64,000 bases of DNA from Hydractinia symbiolongicarpus (Eukaryota; Cnidaria; Hydrozoa; Anthoathecata; Hydractiniidae), in the NCBI RefSeq assembly GCF_029227915.1, contig NC_079884.1, forward strand, positions 1,488,001-1,552,000, written 5' to 3'. This document shows positions 1 through 10,093 of the stretch, one piece after another. The notes beneath the pieces are model-generated. The model did not search any database. It was not told the origin of the DNA and saw only the letters and a list, made by a program, of their open reading frames with translations. The translations under genes were made by a program, and so were the position numbers. Position 1 is the stretch's first letter, and every line of letters starts with the position of its first letter.

Positions 1-853
1 TACATATTTTAATCAATACCAAAGAAAAAAAGTGAAATGTTAAAGAGGAAAACATAGAAAGAAAACAACATTTGATTTCCGTTGTTAAAAACGAGATGTT
101 TTGATTGTGTTTTTTTTACTTGATACATGTTTTTATCTCCGAAGAAAAACATATTACATTTGCTTCCAACTAAGAAAGTAACAAGTATCCGTAGGTATAA
201 GGTTCGGATTGCATAATAATAGCAATACATAAATTTCAGCTTCACACCGTTTTGTTATGCTCGTTATGAGAATAGCTGGGCTTAAAAAGCCCTGAAACGT
301 AAGAATATCCGAAGAACTACGCTAACCATTCCCTTTTATTTGTCTAATTATAGTGTTCCTTCCAAGTTATTAACAACACGCATAACTCACCGTAAACAAA
401 ATTTATGCAGAACAAAATAAACCACGCAAAATCCTTGAAAAACAGAAAAAAAACATGATATATATAGCTAAACATATAAACTATAAATTTAGCATTATAT
501 ACATGCATTCCCAGTAACTTCTCCTCCAGAAAGGATCTAGTGGCACAAACTTTCTCATTTTCTGAGATTAGTTGAGCTGCAACTTTACTGCATAACATGG
601 TTAAGATGTGTTCTTAGTTCCTGTTAAATAGTAAACAACCTTTCCACGCTTCTTCTGTGCTAAATTTCATTCACTTTTGGTAGGAATGCACGAAAATTGT
701 TAAGAGGGAGGTATTCATCTTCAACAAAATAGAATAAGTCGGGATTATTGAAAACACCCTATTTGCTACAAAATCTATTTTGTAGCATCTCCATTGTTTT
801 CAATTCAGGATAGACCGAAAAAAGCAACAATAGCACGTACTTTAAAAGATATA
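1..853. other. Non-coding AT-rich sequence
   Basis: No gene is supported. The open frames here are low-complexity and hydrophobic and look like chance translations of AT-rich DNA. No tRNA, splice-flanked exon or recognisable repeat was found. Confidence 0.5.
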
Positions 854-1361
854 CCTTATCGGAGAAAAATTTCGGGGGAAAATTTCGTCGAGTTAACATT
901 TCGTCGGGAAAAAATTAAGTCACTTTTTCAAATAAGTCACTTTTTCCCGACTAATTTTTGATATTCCTGTAGATAACCTCACAAGGGAATTTAAAATAAT
1001 TTTTTTTATTTATCTATGTATGTTTTTCATGCAAAAACAACTACAAGAATAAGTACAAATATCTAGTGCAAAACAATTATGTCGTTTTTTGCACTAATTG
1101 TAAAGTCAGCATCTGTGTCACTGTCATCCTCTTCCTGATTTTCTTCAACTAATCCAGTGTAGTTCCAATCGTAAAGGCTGTTCATGAAAAAAGGTTTAGG
1201 ATAAATGAAAAATATCGGGGTAAATTCTTACCGGGGTATAAAAAATCAGGTAAAAGTACCAGTTGGGAGAAAAAATAATCAGGGCAAATTTTGGTCGGGG
1301 AAAAATTAAATCACTTGCTAAAATATAGTCACTTTTCCCTGACTTTTTTTCCCCGATAAGG
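854..1361. mobile_element. Short TIR DNA element (CCTTATCGG family)
   Basis: The element begins CCTTATCGG and ends CCGATAAGG, and a TA dinucleotide flanks each end (852-853 and 1362-1363), as for a Tc1/mariner/pogo-type target site duplication. Both ends carry clusters of sub-terminal repeats of the type GTCGGGAAAAA and AAGTCACTTTT in opposite orientation. The interior keeps a short minus-strand coding tail, so this looks like an internally deleted copy of a longer element. The block at 23363-29967 has related ends. Confidence 0.65.
1063..1176 (-). pseudogene. C-terminal acidic tail of a transposase-like protein
   Basis: About 37 codons read on the minus strand end in TAG and encode an acidic tail (residues such as EENQEEDDSDTDAD). 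The tail sits inside the short TIR element and is most simply the 3' end of the parent element's transposase gene. A comparable acidic minus-strand tail lies just inside the left end of the 23363-29967 block. The family cannot be named from so short a piece. Confidence 0.35.
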
Positions 1362-1997
1362 TAGTATCCAACTTCAGAGTTAATTGAAAACTAAGTTAAA
1401 AAATCAATGAAATCAATATGTAAAGGGTTGCGGAGCGTGGGGCAGGGTCCCCTAGGTTCCTAAGCGAAAACCCTTTCTAACCGAAGTATTGCAGATTATG
1501 GTTACATACATATGGATACGTTTCGTTGTGATGAACTAACACGCTTTTGTTTGGAATGGCATTTCTGTTAATGAAATTAATGATTATGTGCTATGAAGAC
1601 AGAGTTGTATGCAATTTTTCCCGACTATATAGCTCTAGGTGCAAGATAAGTTTTTCCTAGTCGTGTACAGGACTAATCCTGGATCTCTTCGTCACGTGCT
1701 AATATTGTCCAATAGATTTATCCCAGACCATTTGCCTTTGTTATTTAACTGGGCCCACAAGAAGTGACAGCGGCGACGCTTGGGTGTCCTTGTTAATATA
1801 GTAGTCACCTTAGATTTTAGAAATCTATAATTATAATTCATTTTCTGGCTGCCGCAATATAGTTTTTTGTTCGCCTCTTGCTTAAAGATATCTTTCCTAC
1901 CAAAGTAAAATTAATTAGTTCTACAGCATTAACCGTCTCTGAAAAAAGCTCAAAAGCAAATTCTTTTTGCAGTCACTTTTTATTCGTTGCATAAGCT
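1362..1997. other. Non-coding sequence left of the Polinton
   Basis: No gene is seen. A locally GC-richer patch at about 1428-1485 is bracketed by AAGGGTT and AACCCTT-type ends and could be a fragment of another repeat. The six bases outside the Polinton end (TAAGCT) do not match the six on the right side (AGCTGT), so no clean target duplication is visible. Confidence 0.4.
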
Positions 1998-2252
1998 AGT
2001 GTAGAGGGTCCTTCCATACACACTTTTTCAATCACGGTCAAACTCTTATAAAAATGATCATACACAATTTTACTTGTCACACCTCATTACACAATAATAC
2101 GTTGATCATCAGCAAAAATCCACTGATCATCAACGCATGCGCTCGCAAGTCGGTGCTTAGTCATGCATATCAAGGTGAAGTCCCTATCATACAAAAAATG
2201 AGTCAAAGGGGGAATTCATCAACAATCAACGCATGCGCAGTAACATCTCAGC
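1998..2252. repeat. Polinton left terminal inverted repeat
   Basis: The sequence matches the reverse complement of 14170-14422 with only scattered mismatches. It begins with AG, the usual Polinton terminal dinucleotide. The open frame inside the repeat (from 2054) also exists in the right copy and has no recognisable product, so it is not called a gene. Confidence 0.88.
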
Positions 2253-2278
2253 TTGCAAGTTAAATACTACTAATAAAG

Positions 2279-2557
2279 ATGAGTTTCAAGACACAAGACA
2301 TGTTCAACAAGGCTGTTGAAAAGGAGTCATGGCTGATCAGATATGTACCGGATCGGTTCAAGACGTGTAATAAAGTTGTTGAAAAAGATCACTGGATGCT
2401 TTTGGATGTGCTGGATCATATCAAAACGCAGGAAATGTGTAACGAGGCCGTTGAAAAAAGTCCATGCATGCTCAAATATATATCGGATAGGTTCAAGACG
2501 CAGGACATGTGCAATAAGGCTGTTGAAAAGGATCCCCATCTACTCGAATATGTTTGA
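2279..2557 (+). CDS. Polinton repeat protein (DUF4116-like helical repeats)
   Basis: This intact 92-residue frame opens 27 bp inside the left TIR. It is made of about four 24-25-residue units of the pattern RFKTQxMCNxAVEKxPxLLxY. Such units resemble the short helical repeats grouped as DUF4116 in giant viruses and related elements, where they are thought to be protein-interaction modules. The start codon follows CTACTAATAAAG at once. A full-length family member usually carries many more units, so this copy may be truncated at Tyr-Val-stop. Function is unknown. Confidence 0.6.
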   Translation: MSFKTQDMFNKAVEKESWLIRYVPDRFKTCNKVVEKDHWMLLDVLDHIKTQEMCNEAVEKSPCMLKYISDRFKTQDMCNKAVEKDPHLLEYV

Positions 2558-2597
2558 AACGTTATCCCACAACCATGTTGTAAGATACTACTAATAA

Positions 2598-2777
2598 ATG
2601 TGCGTCAACTGTCAATATAGCTTGAAAAGTATGATTTTCATGACCTTCTTTACTGCCATCCGTCTATCCTTGCCACTTATAACCCTAGCATGTACGTACA
2701 AGAGAAGAAGGAGGGGGTCCAATGAACGGAGGATTAAGGATCTGGAGGCTCGTCCTGATATTCTAATAAATGAGTGA
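2598..2777 (+). CDS. Small single-pass membrane protein (59 aa)
   Basis: An uninterrupted 59-codon frame starts at the ATG that directly follows CTACTAATAA. It encodes a short Cys-containing head, one hydrophobic segment (about residues 12-33), a basic stop-transfer cluster (KRRRR) and a charged tail. Its TGA overlaps the next frame's ATG (ATGAGTGA). The overlap, the shared upstream motif and the membrane layout support a real Polinton gene, but I recognise no family. Confidence 0.45.
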   Translation: MCVNCQYSLKSMIFMTFFTAIRLSLPLITLACTYKRRRRGSNERRIKDLEARPDILINE

Positions 2778-3048
2778 ACAGTGTGACGACTGTCAAAGGG
2801 TACCCGATCCATATGACAAATGTACCTGTGGACATCGGTTCGTGATAAGTGGTAAAATGTTATGCTGATACTGCTATCATGAACATATTACATATAACGG
2901 GGGCGGCTGTGCATGTACGATGACATGTAATTCTCTGAGATTGTTTAAAATAAATAAAGAAGATGCTACGATTCAAAAAATGAGCTTGTCAAACCTAAAT
3001 TATTCTACTCATTTGCTGCTATCGGATACTTTGTCGATACTACGATAA
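2770..3048 (+). pseudogene. Cys-rich zinc-ribbon-like protein with in-frame TGA
   Basis: The ATG at 2770 overlaps the preceding gene and follows TTCTAATAA. The frame encodes paired metal-binding motifs: CDDC near residue 5, CTCGH near 18, then CxYCYHEH and CACTMTC after an in-frame TGA at 2866-2868. The cysteine spacing continues across the TGA, so the stop is probably a mutation inside one original gene. After about residue 75 the sequence loses character. Downstream (3049-3390) other frames show scattered coding-like pieces but nothing I can name. Confidence 0.45.
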
Positions 3049-3390
3049 TACTCGATACGAAATCAAGGCTCATTGCTGGTGACACATTTTTGTTGTGCCA
3101 TGTCACCCCATGCGCGAAACAGATTTTCGATGTCTTTACCCTAAGGGCTACCACAAGATCCTGTGTATGGTGCCCTACCATATCGTTTGTCCTTACCTCC
3201 ATTGGCGGGCATGGAATCCGATATATCCGTTGATTACACAGCAATGCGGGTGTCCTGTCCAAGGTAGTCTTCCAATATGGTAGGTTTTTCTATATCGGTG
3301 ATGTACAGTTGTTTTATCTCCTCTTGTTTTAAAACAAAATGAACATCTATAAATACAATCACTCGGCAAAGTATAAAAGTAACAGGGGGG

Positions 3391-4526
3391 ATGACCACTT
3401 GGTGTTATAAACTTGGACACCAAGACCTGTACGTGTCTACAGACTCCCATATTTCTGTGGTATTCCCCGACCTCACGAAGTACGCCATCAAGGTTCCAAC
3501 AACATACCTTGATGACCCTGTTAATGTGAATTAAAAAGGGCAGGCGTTGGACTATTGGAATATTCAAGTCAATTTCGCTACCCATTGCACAACCACAGCC
3601 CTGGGCATATGTGCCAAGCACATGACGGGTTCCGTACCCCTCATCAACAGCATTTTTAAATTCCATGTCTATTATCACATGCTTCGTATTCTGGCAAGAA
3701 TGAAGGTCCCCATGTCGTATGATGATGGCTTCTCACGGTATAAAAACCCATACTCAAGCTCTGGATATGCACAGGTATGCCACCAGTACGGTGCAGATCC
3801 CAATACCTTGCACAAGTTTAAAGCTGTCATGTCGTTGTTTACAGATGGTAGATGGTGGCCTCAGGTTAATGGTGATTGGGCAAAGTTTATTATATTGACA
3901 AGCGAAGGCCTAACATTGGAAGGTCTTACCAAGCTAAGTGAGAGTATCAGGGTTTACGTGGTCTTGTTACTGGAATCACAGGCAGGGGCCAAGGCATCCC
4001 TTCTAGGGACCGGTGCCGATAAAAATACAGCAAGGCAGATTCTAGTACATAAATTTGAGGCTATCGTAGAACGTCAGGAGAACGTAAGTCGGGATATTAC
4101 GAAGTTCCAGAAGGTACTGTAATATGCGAGAACTCCAGTGAACTTCACTGTAATGCATCACGTGTACATGTTGCTATCCGATATGAATCTTCGTATAGGC
4201 AAAATAGTGGGGTACATCAACAATATTTTGATCGCACCAGCAAATGCAATGATCGGTATACGGCTTGACCTGAATAACAAGCCTCTTATGTGGCATGCCA
4301 GGCTGTCAAAACACCACCCATGCATACTGTACCTCCAAAGCATACCATGCCACCCAAGCATATAACACCTATTACATCTCCTATACAGACCATACCACCT
4401 CCCGGACCTACGGCAACATTGTCCCATATACCCGAACAACTCCCACAAAATCAAAATGAGGATACCAGGGCCTCAATAATCACCATAGTGGTTGGCCTCA
4501 TCCTGGCCTTTATATGGCTGAAATAG
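3391..4526 (+). pseudogene. Conserved Polinton protein with C-terminal membrane anchor, broken
   Basis: One frame runs from the ATG at 3391 through two in-frame TAA codons (3532-3534 and 4120-4122) to about 4310. A frameshift then leads into a Pro-rich stretch (PPKHTMPPKH type) and a final hydrophobic segment (IITIVVGLILAF) ending in Lys-stop at 4526. Conserved-looking pieces include ALDYWNIQ, FHVYYHMLRIL and SDMNLRIGKI. From memory this matches a protein found in many cnidarian Polintons; its role is not established, and a virion or membrane protein is an inference. The gene lies between the early small genes and the convergent minus-strand gene. Confidence 0.6.
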
Positions 4527-4528
4527 GC

Positions 4529-5857
4529 CTATTTCACATATAGTACGACAAGCCCGGCAGCTCCTGCAATGGCCATGTACAGATGCTTTGTCGCGTATGT
4601 AACGATGGTTGACGCTACCCTCAGAAAGAAGGAGACTGTACCGATGATCCCGGGTAAGGCAGCACTACTGTACCGATAATCCCGGGTAAGGCAGCACCTG
4701 CCTTACCTGCTAGGTATTTAAGAAAGTTTCCAAGCCTTTCCAGCTGCTTCTCCACAAAACCTTTTCACCACCCGCTGCTGCACCTGCAGCACCTGCTGCT
4801 GAACCTTCCCCTCCTGTAACAGAGAGTACAATAGTGCTTATCAACAGCCCAATAGCAGAGACTATACTAGCTATGGTTATCCCCTGCTCCCTGAACGAAG
4901 CTTCTCAAGCAGGGTTGTGTTATCTCCAGCGATTTTTAATAGCGTGTCTTTGATATGCCTCAGCTGGGGTATATGTCGGTGGATAATATACCGTGTGCTT
5001 CCCCTATGGCCTTCTTTTTATCGTTGAGATCCTTAATCTCTTTCTCCGCCTTTTCTATCTCCTTCTCAAGGTTAGCCTTCTGTCCTTCGTTTGGCCCAAC
5101 CTTCTGCTTCTCAAATTCTTTCACCCTACCTTCGTCCTTGTTAATCTCGCTGTCGTATAGGATCATCTTGTTTTTCAGGCTTTTCAAATTGCCCCTTAGC
5201 GTCTGAAACTCGAGGTCAAGTCCCCTTCTTTCACGTGGGGTGATGCCACCTTCATCAGGCCCGACAAACGAAGTGTTTTGTATAAGGCTCTCCGTAGCAT
5301 CTACAAATTCATCCATTTCCTCCAACGATTCTATCCCAATATGTTCGGCCTCCTCCTCTATTTTATTATATCTTTTCAGGAAGTTCTGGGCCCTAAATTT
5401 ACCGCCTGTGTTGGGTATAACATAGTCGACAAACCCCAGGGCTTGCAGGCGATTACTACTCAGGAGCGTTTGTATCTGATACACAGTTTTTAGGCTACCA
5501 TCTTGATTCGTAAGCACTATTTCCTTGAAGGTTTTTTTACCCTTCACTATCTCCTTTACAATAAGTTGATCCCCTTATCTTCTCTGAACATATCATAATA
5601 TTTCGCATTAGGCTGTAACCCCAATTTTTCTATAAGACGATCGTAAAGGCCATCGATCTTTGATTTTAATAACTTTTGCCTCTGCCCTGAAAAATTCCCA
5701 TGCTGTCGTTCTGTTGAAGGCCCCGACGTTCCAGGGAGTTTTGACGTTCCGGAGAGTTTTGACGTGGTATCATCAGGCTTATCTGGATGGCCTCCATCCT
5801 CCTCATCATTATCAATATCTGTATCAGGTACAAAAACTGGATTGGTTAGTATTTTTA
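4529..5857 (-). pseudogene. Conserved Polinton coiled-coil/membrane protein, broken
   Basis: The minus strand encodes an acidic Pro/Ser-rich N-terminus, a conserved helical block (DGLYDRLIEKLGL), a long coiled coil (about 5100-4980) and a Gly/Ala-rich hydrophobic C-terminus (REQGITIASIVSAIG and IAGAAGLVVLYVK). The parts lie in consecutive order but different frames. A frameshift in a G run near 5570 comes first, then one at the TGA at 4957, one near 4895 and one near 4755, followed by a 32-bp tandem duplication at 4635-4697. Proteins with the REQGITIAS block followed by hydrophobic helices recur in Polintons and may be structural. No ATG is visible at the upstream end. Confidence 0.6.
4635..4697. 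repeat. 32-bp tandem duplication in a Polinton gene
   Basis: Two adjacent copies of a 32-bp unit (ACTGTACCGATRATCCCGGG and so on) differ at one base. Since 32 is not a multiple of three, the duplication shifts the frame of the minus-strand gene. Confidence 0.85.
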
Positions 5858-5876
5858 TTTAAAAGATTTTCCCTAT

Positions 5877-6613
5877 ATGCAACTCTTTGGTATTAAGGGC
5901 CGAAAAAAAAGGGTTCAGATAAGTCATATACCTTCAACCATCAACCAGAACGAGGATCTCTGTGTGGATAAGCCAAATATGTCGGGCAACGATATCATCT
6001 TTCCGGGTAATCTCAAGCTTCTATTTGATCTGAAGCTGACGTGGACCAACACGACACGTACCATTGTTAGTAACATTGGTAAAAGCCTGGTAAAGAATCT
6101 ACGTCTCACCTTGAACGGTAACGAGGTACAAAACAAATCGGACTACAATATTATAGCCGTATATAGGGACTTGTGACTGCCAAAATTTGATAGGGACAAC
6201 AACCTTTGTTTTAGAGGGCATCAATCCTAACGACGGGGCCATCAGGGCCCTGCAAGTCAAGGCAACTGGTCATGTAGGAACGGATGAAGAAAAGGCCATC
6301 GTGGCGGCCTATGGCAACACTTTTTGCATACCACTAGGCAGGATGTTTTAGTTGACGAGGGATTTACCCTTTTATGCAGCGGGTTTATACGACAGATTTT
6401 TTTTTCAATGGAAGGTATGCCCTCTTCATCGAATTTCGGGCGTCTCCCGATCATATCCTACATGGTAGTGGAAGACCTCTACAACGTCTAAGTGATGGGA
6501 TTACCCTACATATCACTAAAAAAGCAGACGGAAATTTCATGGCTTACGTGTATTTGCTTCAAGACGCCCAGCTTAATATCTTGGAGGGTAAGTTCCACTC
6601 CGTGGAGTATTAA
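5877..6613 (+). pseudogene. Polinton major capsid (hexon-like) protein fragment
   Basis: The first frame (5877-6176) encodes the capsid N-terminal pattern: HIPSTINQNEDL, then a NDIIFPGNLKLLFDLKL strand and a KSLVKNLRLTLNGNEV strand. After a frame change at about 6180, remnants of the next conserved block (AAYGNTFCIPL and DLPFYAAGLYDR) are recognisable to 6390, where a 10-nt T run again shifts the frame. These motifs match the adintovirus/Polinton double-jelly-roll capsid family. Full proteins are 500-600 residues, while this copy keeps perhaps 240 codons in at least three frames and is non-functional. Confidence 0.7.
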
Positions 6614-6659
6614 ATGACCACAATTTGTGTTTGCCCCAGAGGCAAACACAACAAACAAT

Positions 6660-7286
6660 ATGGAAGAAAGCAAAAGTTGCTCAAAATACAAGCACGTGTG
6701 GGCCCTGGATGCATTTAAGGTGTTGAAAAATGGTCAACGAACAAAACAGTGCATATGCTGCCTTCATAAAGCCAAACGGCAGCTTACAAAAAACAAGTGC
6801 CCTCATGATAGGATAAGATGCCACTGCAAGGAGTGTGGGGGTGGAAGCATTTGCCCCCAACAAAGGCTAAGATCCAAGTGTAAAGAAAGTGGGAGAAGTC
6901 AAATATGCCCCCATCAAAGACAGAGATCCCACTGTAAGGAATGTCGGGGAAGCCAAATTTGCCCCTATCAAAGGGATAGGTCCTATTGTAAAGATTGTGG
7001 TGGAAGTCAAATTTGTCCCCATCAAAGGCAGAGATCTCAATGTAAGGAGTGTGGTGGTAGTAAAATATGTACGCATCAAAGGCAGAGGGCCTTTTGTAAA
7101 GACTGTGGCAGTAGTCAAATTTGTCCCCATCAAAGGCAGAGGGGACAAAGTAAGGAGTGTGGGAGAAGGCAAATTTGTCCCCATCAAAGGGAGAGATCCA
7201 GGTGTAAAGAGTGTGGCGGAAGTCATATACGTCCGCATCAAAGGAAGAAGTATCGATGCAAAGACTGTAAGAAGGGTAAACAATAA
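6660..7286 (+). CDS. Cys-rich tandem-repeat protein (CPHQRxRxxCKECGGSxI)
   Basis: This is an intact 208-residue frame; the ATG at 6660 is preferred over the upstream GTG. A 50-residue head with its own CICC motif is followed by nine tandem 18-residue units of the pattern CPHQRQRSxCKECGGSxI. Each unit offers three Cys and one His, enough for a chain of small zinc knuckles. Units 2, 7 and 9 have lost one Cys each. Similar repeats occur in proteins of large DNA viruses, algae and fungi (CEHGRxRxxCKECGG type). Nucleic-acid or protein binding is plausible but unproven. It is the longest undamaged gene in this otherwise ruined Polinton. Confidence 0.65.
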   Translation: MEESKSCSKYKHVWALDAFKVLKNGQRTKQCICCLHKAKRQLTKNKCPHDRIRCHCKECGGGSICPQQRLRSKCKESGRSQICPHQRQRSHCKECRGSQICPYQRDRSYCKDCGGSQICPHQRQRSQCKECGGSKICTHQRQRAFCKDCGSSQICPHQRQRGQSKECGRRQICPHQRERSRCKECGGSHIRPHQRKKYRCKDCKKGKQ

Positions 7287-8198
7287 ATGGCGACAATAGC
7301 TGTACTGGTAGCAGGTGCGACCATAAACGCATTGGCGTTTAGTGGGACTAACTTCTTGTTTTCAAAGCTCTCGGGACACGGGGAAGCCGAGTCACTATTA
7401 CAACACCAAATGAGATGCATCAATTTGATCTACTGTGCATGCCTCACAACAGGGTATATGGAAACACCTATAAATATATCCTGACGGGGATTGATGTAGC
7501 TTCAAGGTATAAGGTAGCAAGACCCCTAAGAACCAAAAAAGCTAGTGAGGTCGCCGAGATGGTGAAGGACATATACAAGGCAGGACCTTTACAATACCCT
7601 AAAACCTTTCAAAGCGATAATGGTTCCGAATTCGAGTCAGCAGTAACGAAACTCCTGGAGAACAAGAATGTTGAAATTAGGCGAGCTACCACGAAATACC
7701 ACCATACATTCACGGCCTTTGTGGAATAGTACAACAAGGTACTTGCAGAGAGACTCTTTAAACCCCAGGATGCCCAGGAATTGACTTCTAACGAGCCTAG
7801 TACCACCTGGGTTAAATATCTGTATACAATCGTCAAAAGTCTTAACAATACCAAGACTGCCATGATCGACATGAAACCTAACAAAGCCATCAATCTGGAT
7901 GAGGTATCGCTCGCAAAAAGTGAGGAATATCCCGAAGAGAAGCTTTTACCTGAGGATGGATTGTACTTGTATATGCTACAACCCGGGGAAAAGCATGGCG
8001 ACTCTTAAAGACGCCACCGATGCTTTTTGGAGCAGGAAAACCTATAGAATGGATCGTATAGTAACAGGTAGTCGTATTTTATATTATTTGAGGGATGGTC
8101 CTGATCGCAGCTTCGTGTCAGAAGAAGGTATCAGAGGATGTTCAGGTACCGCCAGAGGTTATCAAAGAATGGTAATATGTTTTCACGAGTTCCTCTAG
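7287..8198 (+). pseudogene. Polinton integrase, N-terminally replaced and broken
   Basis: The catalytic core starts near 7400 (HQFDLLCMPHN). It has Asp at 7493-7495 (GIDVASRY), Asp at 7616-7618 (QSDNGSEF) and Glu at 7724-7726, which gives a D-D-35-E triad. The codon after that Glu is TAG (7727-7729), yet homologous sequence continues in frame to 8008, and the C-terminal FWSRKTYRMDRIV / LYYLRDGPDRSFV block follows in another frame to about 8150. The zinc-binding N-terminal domain is absent. In its place lie ~33 codons from the ATG at 7287 (MATIAVLVAGATINALAFSG) that match the start of a different Polinton protein, which indicates a deletion fusion at about 7390. Confidence 0.85.
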
Positions 8199-8722
8199 TT
8201 CATTCAAATCTATTTCGTCATCATCTTCACCCAAATCTATTTTGTCATCCAAGGCATCATCTTCATTCGGATCACTTACATAATCCAAGGGATGTTGGGT
8301 GTAGAACGGGTACCTATAGACGATGCCCTTAATGACATTAGGCTCATTCTCCAAATCAATATAGACTAGACGTCTATCTGGTATTGGAAAGTTGAGTGTT
8401 TTGCTTACTGTTGCTATATCAGCCAAATCCGATAGCTTCAAGTCTCTATCCTTGATAGCCTCAGAACAGAGTGCCCCATACTTATTCTCCTTAACTGAGA
8501 GAATATAGAGCCCCACACGTTCAATATCATCCATCCAGTTATACCCTCTACTTCTCCCTTTGATATTGTCATATGACGATCAAGGCCGTATTTCCTGGCA
8601 TTTGGAATATTTAAAAACCTCTCTAGATTGGCACGTTTGAAGAGGGGTTGCCCCTGTTTATCAAATAAGGTCTCAATAGCTCCTGCAGGTATTGCATTGA
8701 ATGAGGTGAATTGTAAAGACAT
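8142..8722 (-). pseudogene. Polinton protein, MSV199-like N-terminus, acidic C-terminus
   Basis: The frame from 8722 begins after TATAGAAA and encodes LFDKQGQPLFKRANLERFLN, which resembles the start of MSV199/BRO-type proteins of insect and giant viruses. A frame change near 8530 leads to a second stretch (8534-8142) with an acidic Asp/Glu-rich end. Whether the two halves were once one gene is not certain. The next minus-strand gene upstream shares the same head pattern, so the pair may be paralogues. Function unknown. Confidence 0.4.
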
Positions 8723-8810
8723 TTTCTATATACCAATGCTTGGCCGGGGGTTTTCAACATGCTCATTTTATAACCCACGCGGAGTTATAAAATGAGTGCT
8801 TGTTTAAGAC

Positions 8811-9526
8811 CTAGTCCCCTAGGCTAATTTCGGCAAGCACATGGCGATAAATCTTGTTAATGACGTGAAAAATGGAGAAGATGGGGGCATCGGGGTTATA
8901 TCGTATAAAGGTGCATCCCAAGGCCTGCTCAATATGTTTTTGTCTCTTTACCTTGTAGCCTATATCGCTATTGGCATGTCCAAATTCATCACATTCGATA
9001 GCCAATCTGTACCTTGGGAAGTACAGTTCGATCCTATATTCATCAATACGATGCTGCTTCACCATATCTTCGCCGTCAAAAGCGGTGCGGATGTTGTAAA
9101 TAGTAGCCTTCTCTTTAGATAAAAGTTTTATGCTTTTGATTTCCATACCAAAACGCCCTGCAATTTTAATGGCATCTAAGCTTTTACATCGAACCACGAT
9201 TTCCGTGACGGCGTCGGCGGAAATAAAAATATAATGCCCATTTCTCCCTCCTCCTAGCATATCCCGGCATGTGCGGTCTCCGATGATCCCCAGCTTGCCC
9301 TCTATTTCCGCCCTTGATATTGTAATATCGTAATTAAGACCGTACTGCCTAAGATATGGAATACCCAAAAATCTAGCAAGATCTGCCCTTTTAATCTATC
9401 GTATATGATTTCTACATGTGGGGCAAGCATCGTAACAAGCTTTTGAGATGACATCTTTTTTGTCATCTCAAAAGGTAGATCGTTTGTATGCTCATTCGAG
9501 AATCTTCCAAGCCCTGTGGTGTTCAA
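8811..9526 (-). pseudogene. MSV199-type protein with DUF559/Vsr-like nuclease domain
   Basis: From about 9390 to 8811 the protein reads an MSV199-like segment (IKRADLARFLGIP, ITISRAEIEGKLG, GHYIFISADAVTEIV). It then reads a PD-(D/E)XK-like nuclease segment (YRIELYFPRYRLAIECDE, RQKHIEQALGCTFIRYNPDA, VINKIYRHV). The acidic residues in IELYF and IECDE are candidate metal ligands. Such fusions occur in iridovirus, ascovirus and Polinton genomes. The upstream part to 9526 is in another frame with a TAG between, so the start is lost. A role in DNA processing is inference. Confidence 0.6.
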
Positions 9527-10087
9527 GCCTTACATATAGACATCCATGCTTAGATGTTTTCAGCTCAACTTTAACCTCGTCCCAGTCGTGGATGAGATTC
9601 GTTTCCTCGTCTATCATTTTCATATCTGATCGCTCATGAGGGTACCAGGCAAACAACTGCTCCTTTTGCCTCCTCAAATTTTTTGGTAATGCCGTATATG
9701 ACTGCGTTAAGAGCCAAAGACTGTGATTGCGATGCCTACTTAAAATAGCCAATTCAAGCAGTGATTGTCGACGCTTATCTACACCCCCGTTGGAAATAAT
9801 GTCATCGACTATGAAGAGACTTTCCCCACCCACCAGTAATGAGGATAATTTTGCTATCCATTCAAAAAGTTAGTCCTTGGAATCTATAAGGAACACGTAG
9901 TCGTCACGCCATAGCGATGCCCTCTCTAAATAGGTACTGTTACACCGTAGGGTAGGGCAAAGTATCACTATATTGTTATATGTTCCCTATACTCATGCTA
10001 AAGCAGGTCCAAAACACGTTGTGTTTTTCCGCAAGACGTCAGACTTGTAAAGATTGCTGTGTTGGATTCTCTTACAACATCCAACAT
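9492..10087 (-). pseudogene. FtsK/A32-like genome-packaging ATPase, broken
   Basis: Starting at the ATG at 10085-10087 (preceded by GAAATAAA), the frame shows a Walker A remnant (SCGKT, about 10022-10040). An in-frame TAG and a frameshift follow, then a TAA near 9870. The intact stretch 9833-9492 carries Walker B (SLFIVDD) and the family block WLLTQSYTALPKNLRRQ. Family members are about 200-230 residues, so the gene is nearly full length apart from the lesions. It packages the genome into the capsid in Polinton-type viruses. Confidence 0.8.
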
Positions 10088-10093
10088 TTTATT

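Noticed and set aside
2054-2263. Gene inside the Polinton TIR
   Set aside because: The frame is present in both TIR copies but drifts with the repeat and lacks any conserved feature.
2866-2868. TGA read as selenocysteine in the Cys-rich protein
   Set aside because: No SECIS-like element is evident and neighbouring genes are full of ordinary stop mutations.
3193-3678. 161-residue minus-strand frame
   Set aside because: Antisense shadow of the conserved plus-strand Polinton gene; composition does not match any Polinton protein.
7000-7260. CRISPR-like array
   Set aside because: The 54-bp periodicity is coding repeat units with no unique spacers, in a eukaryotic element.
6784-7332. Long minus-strand frames across the Cys-repeat gene
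   Set aside because: Created by the 54-bp periodicity of the plus-strand repeats.
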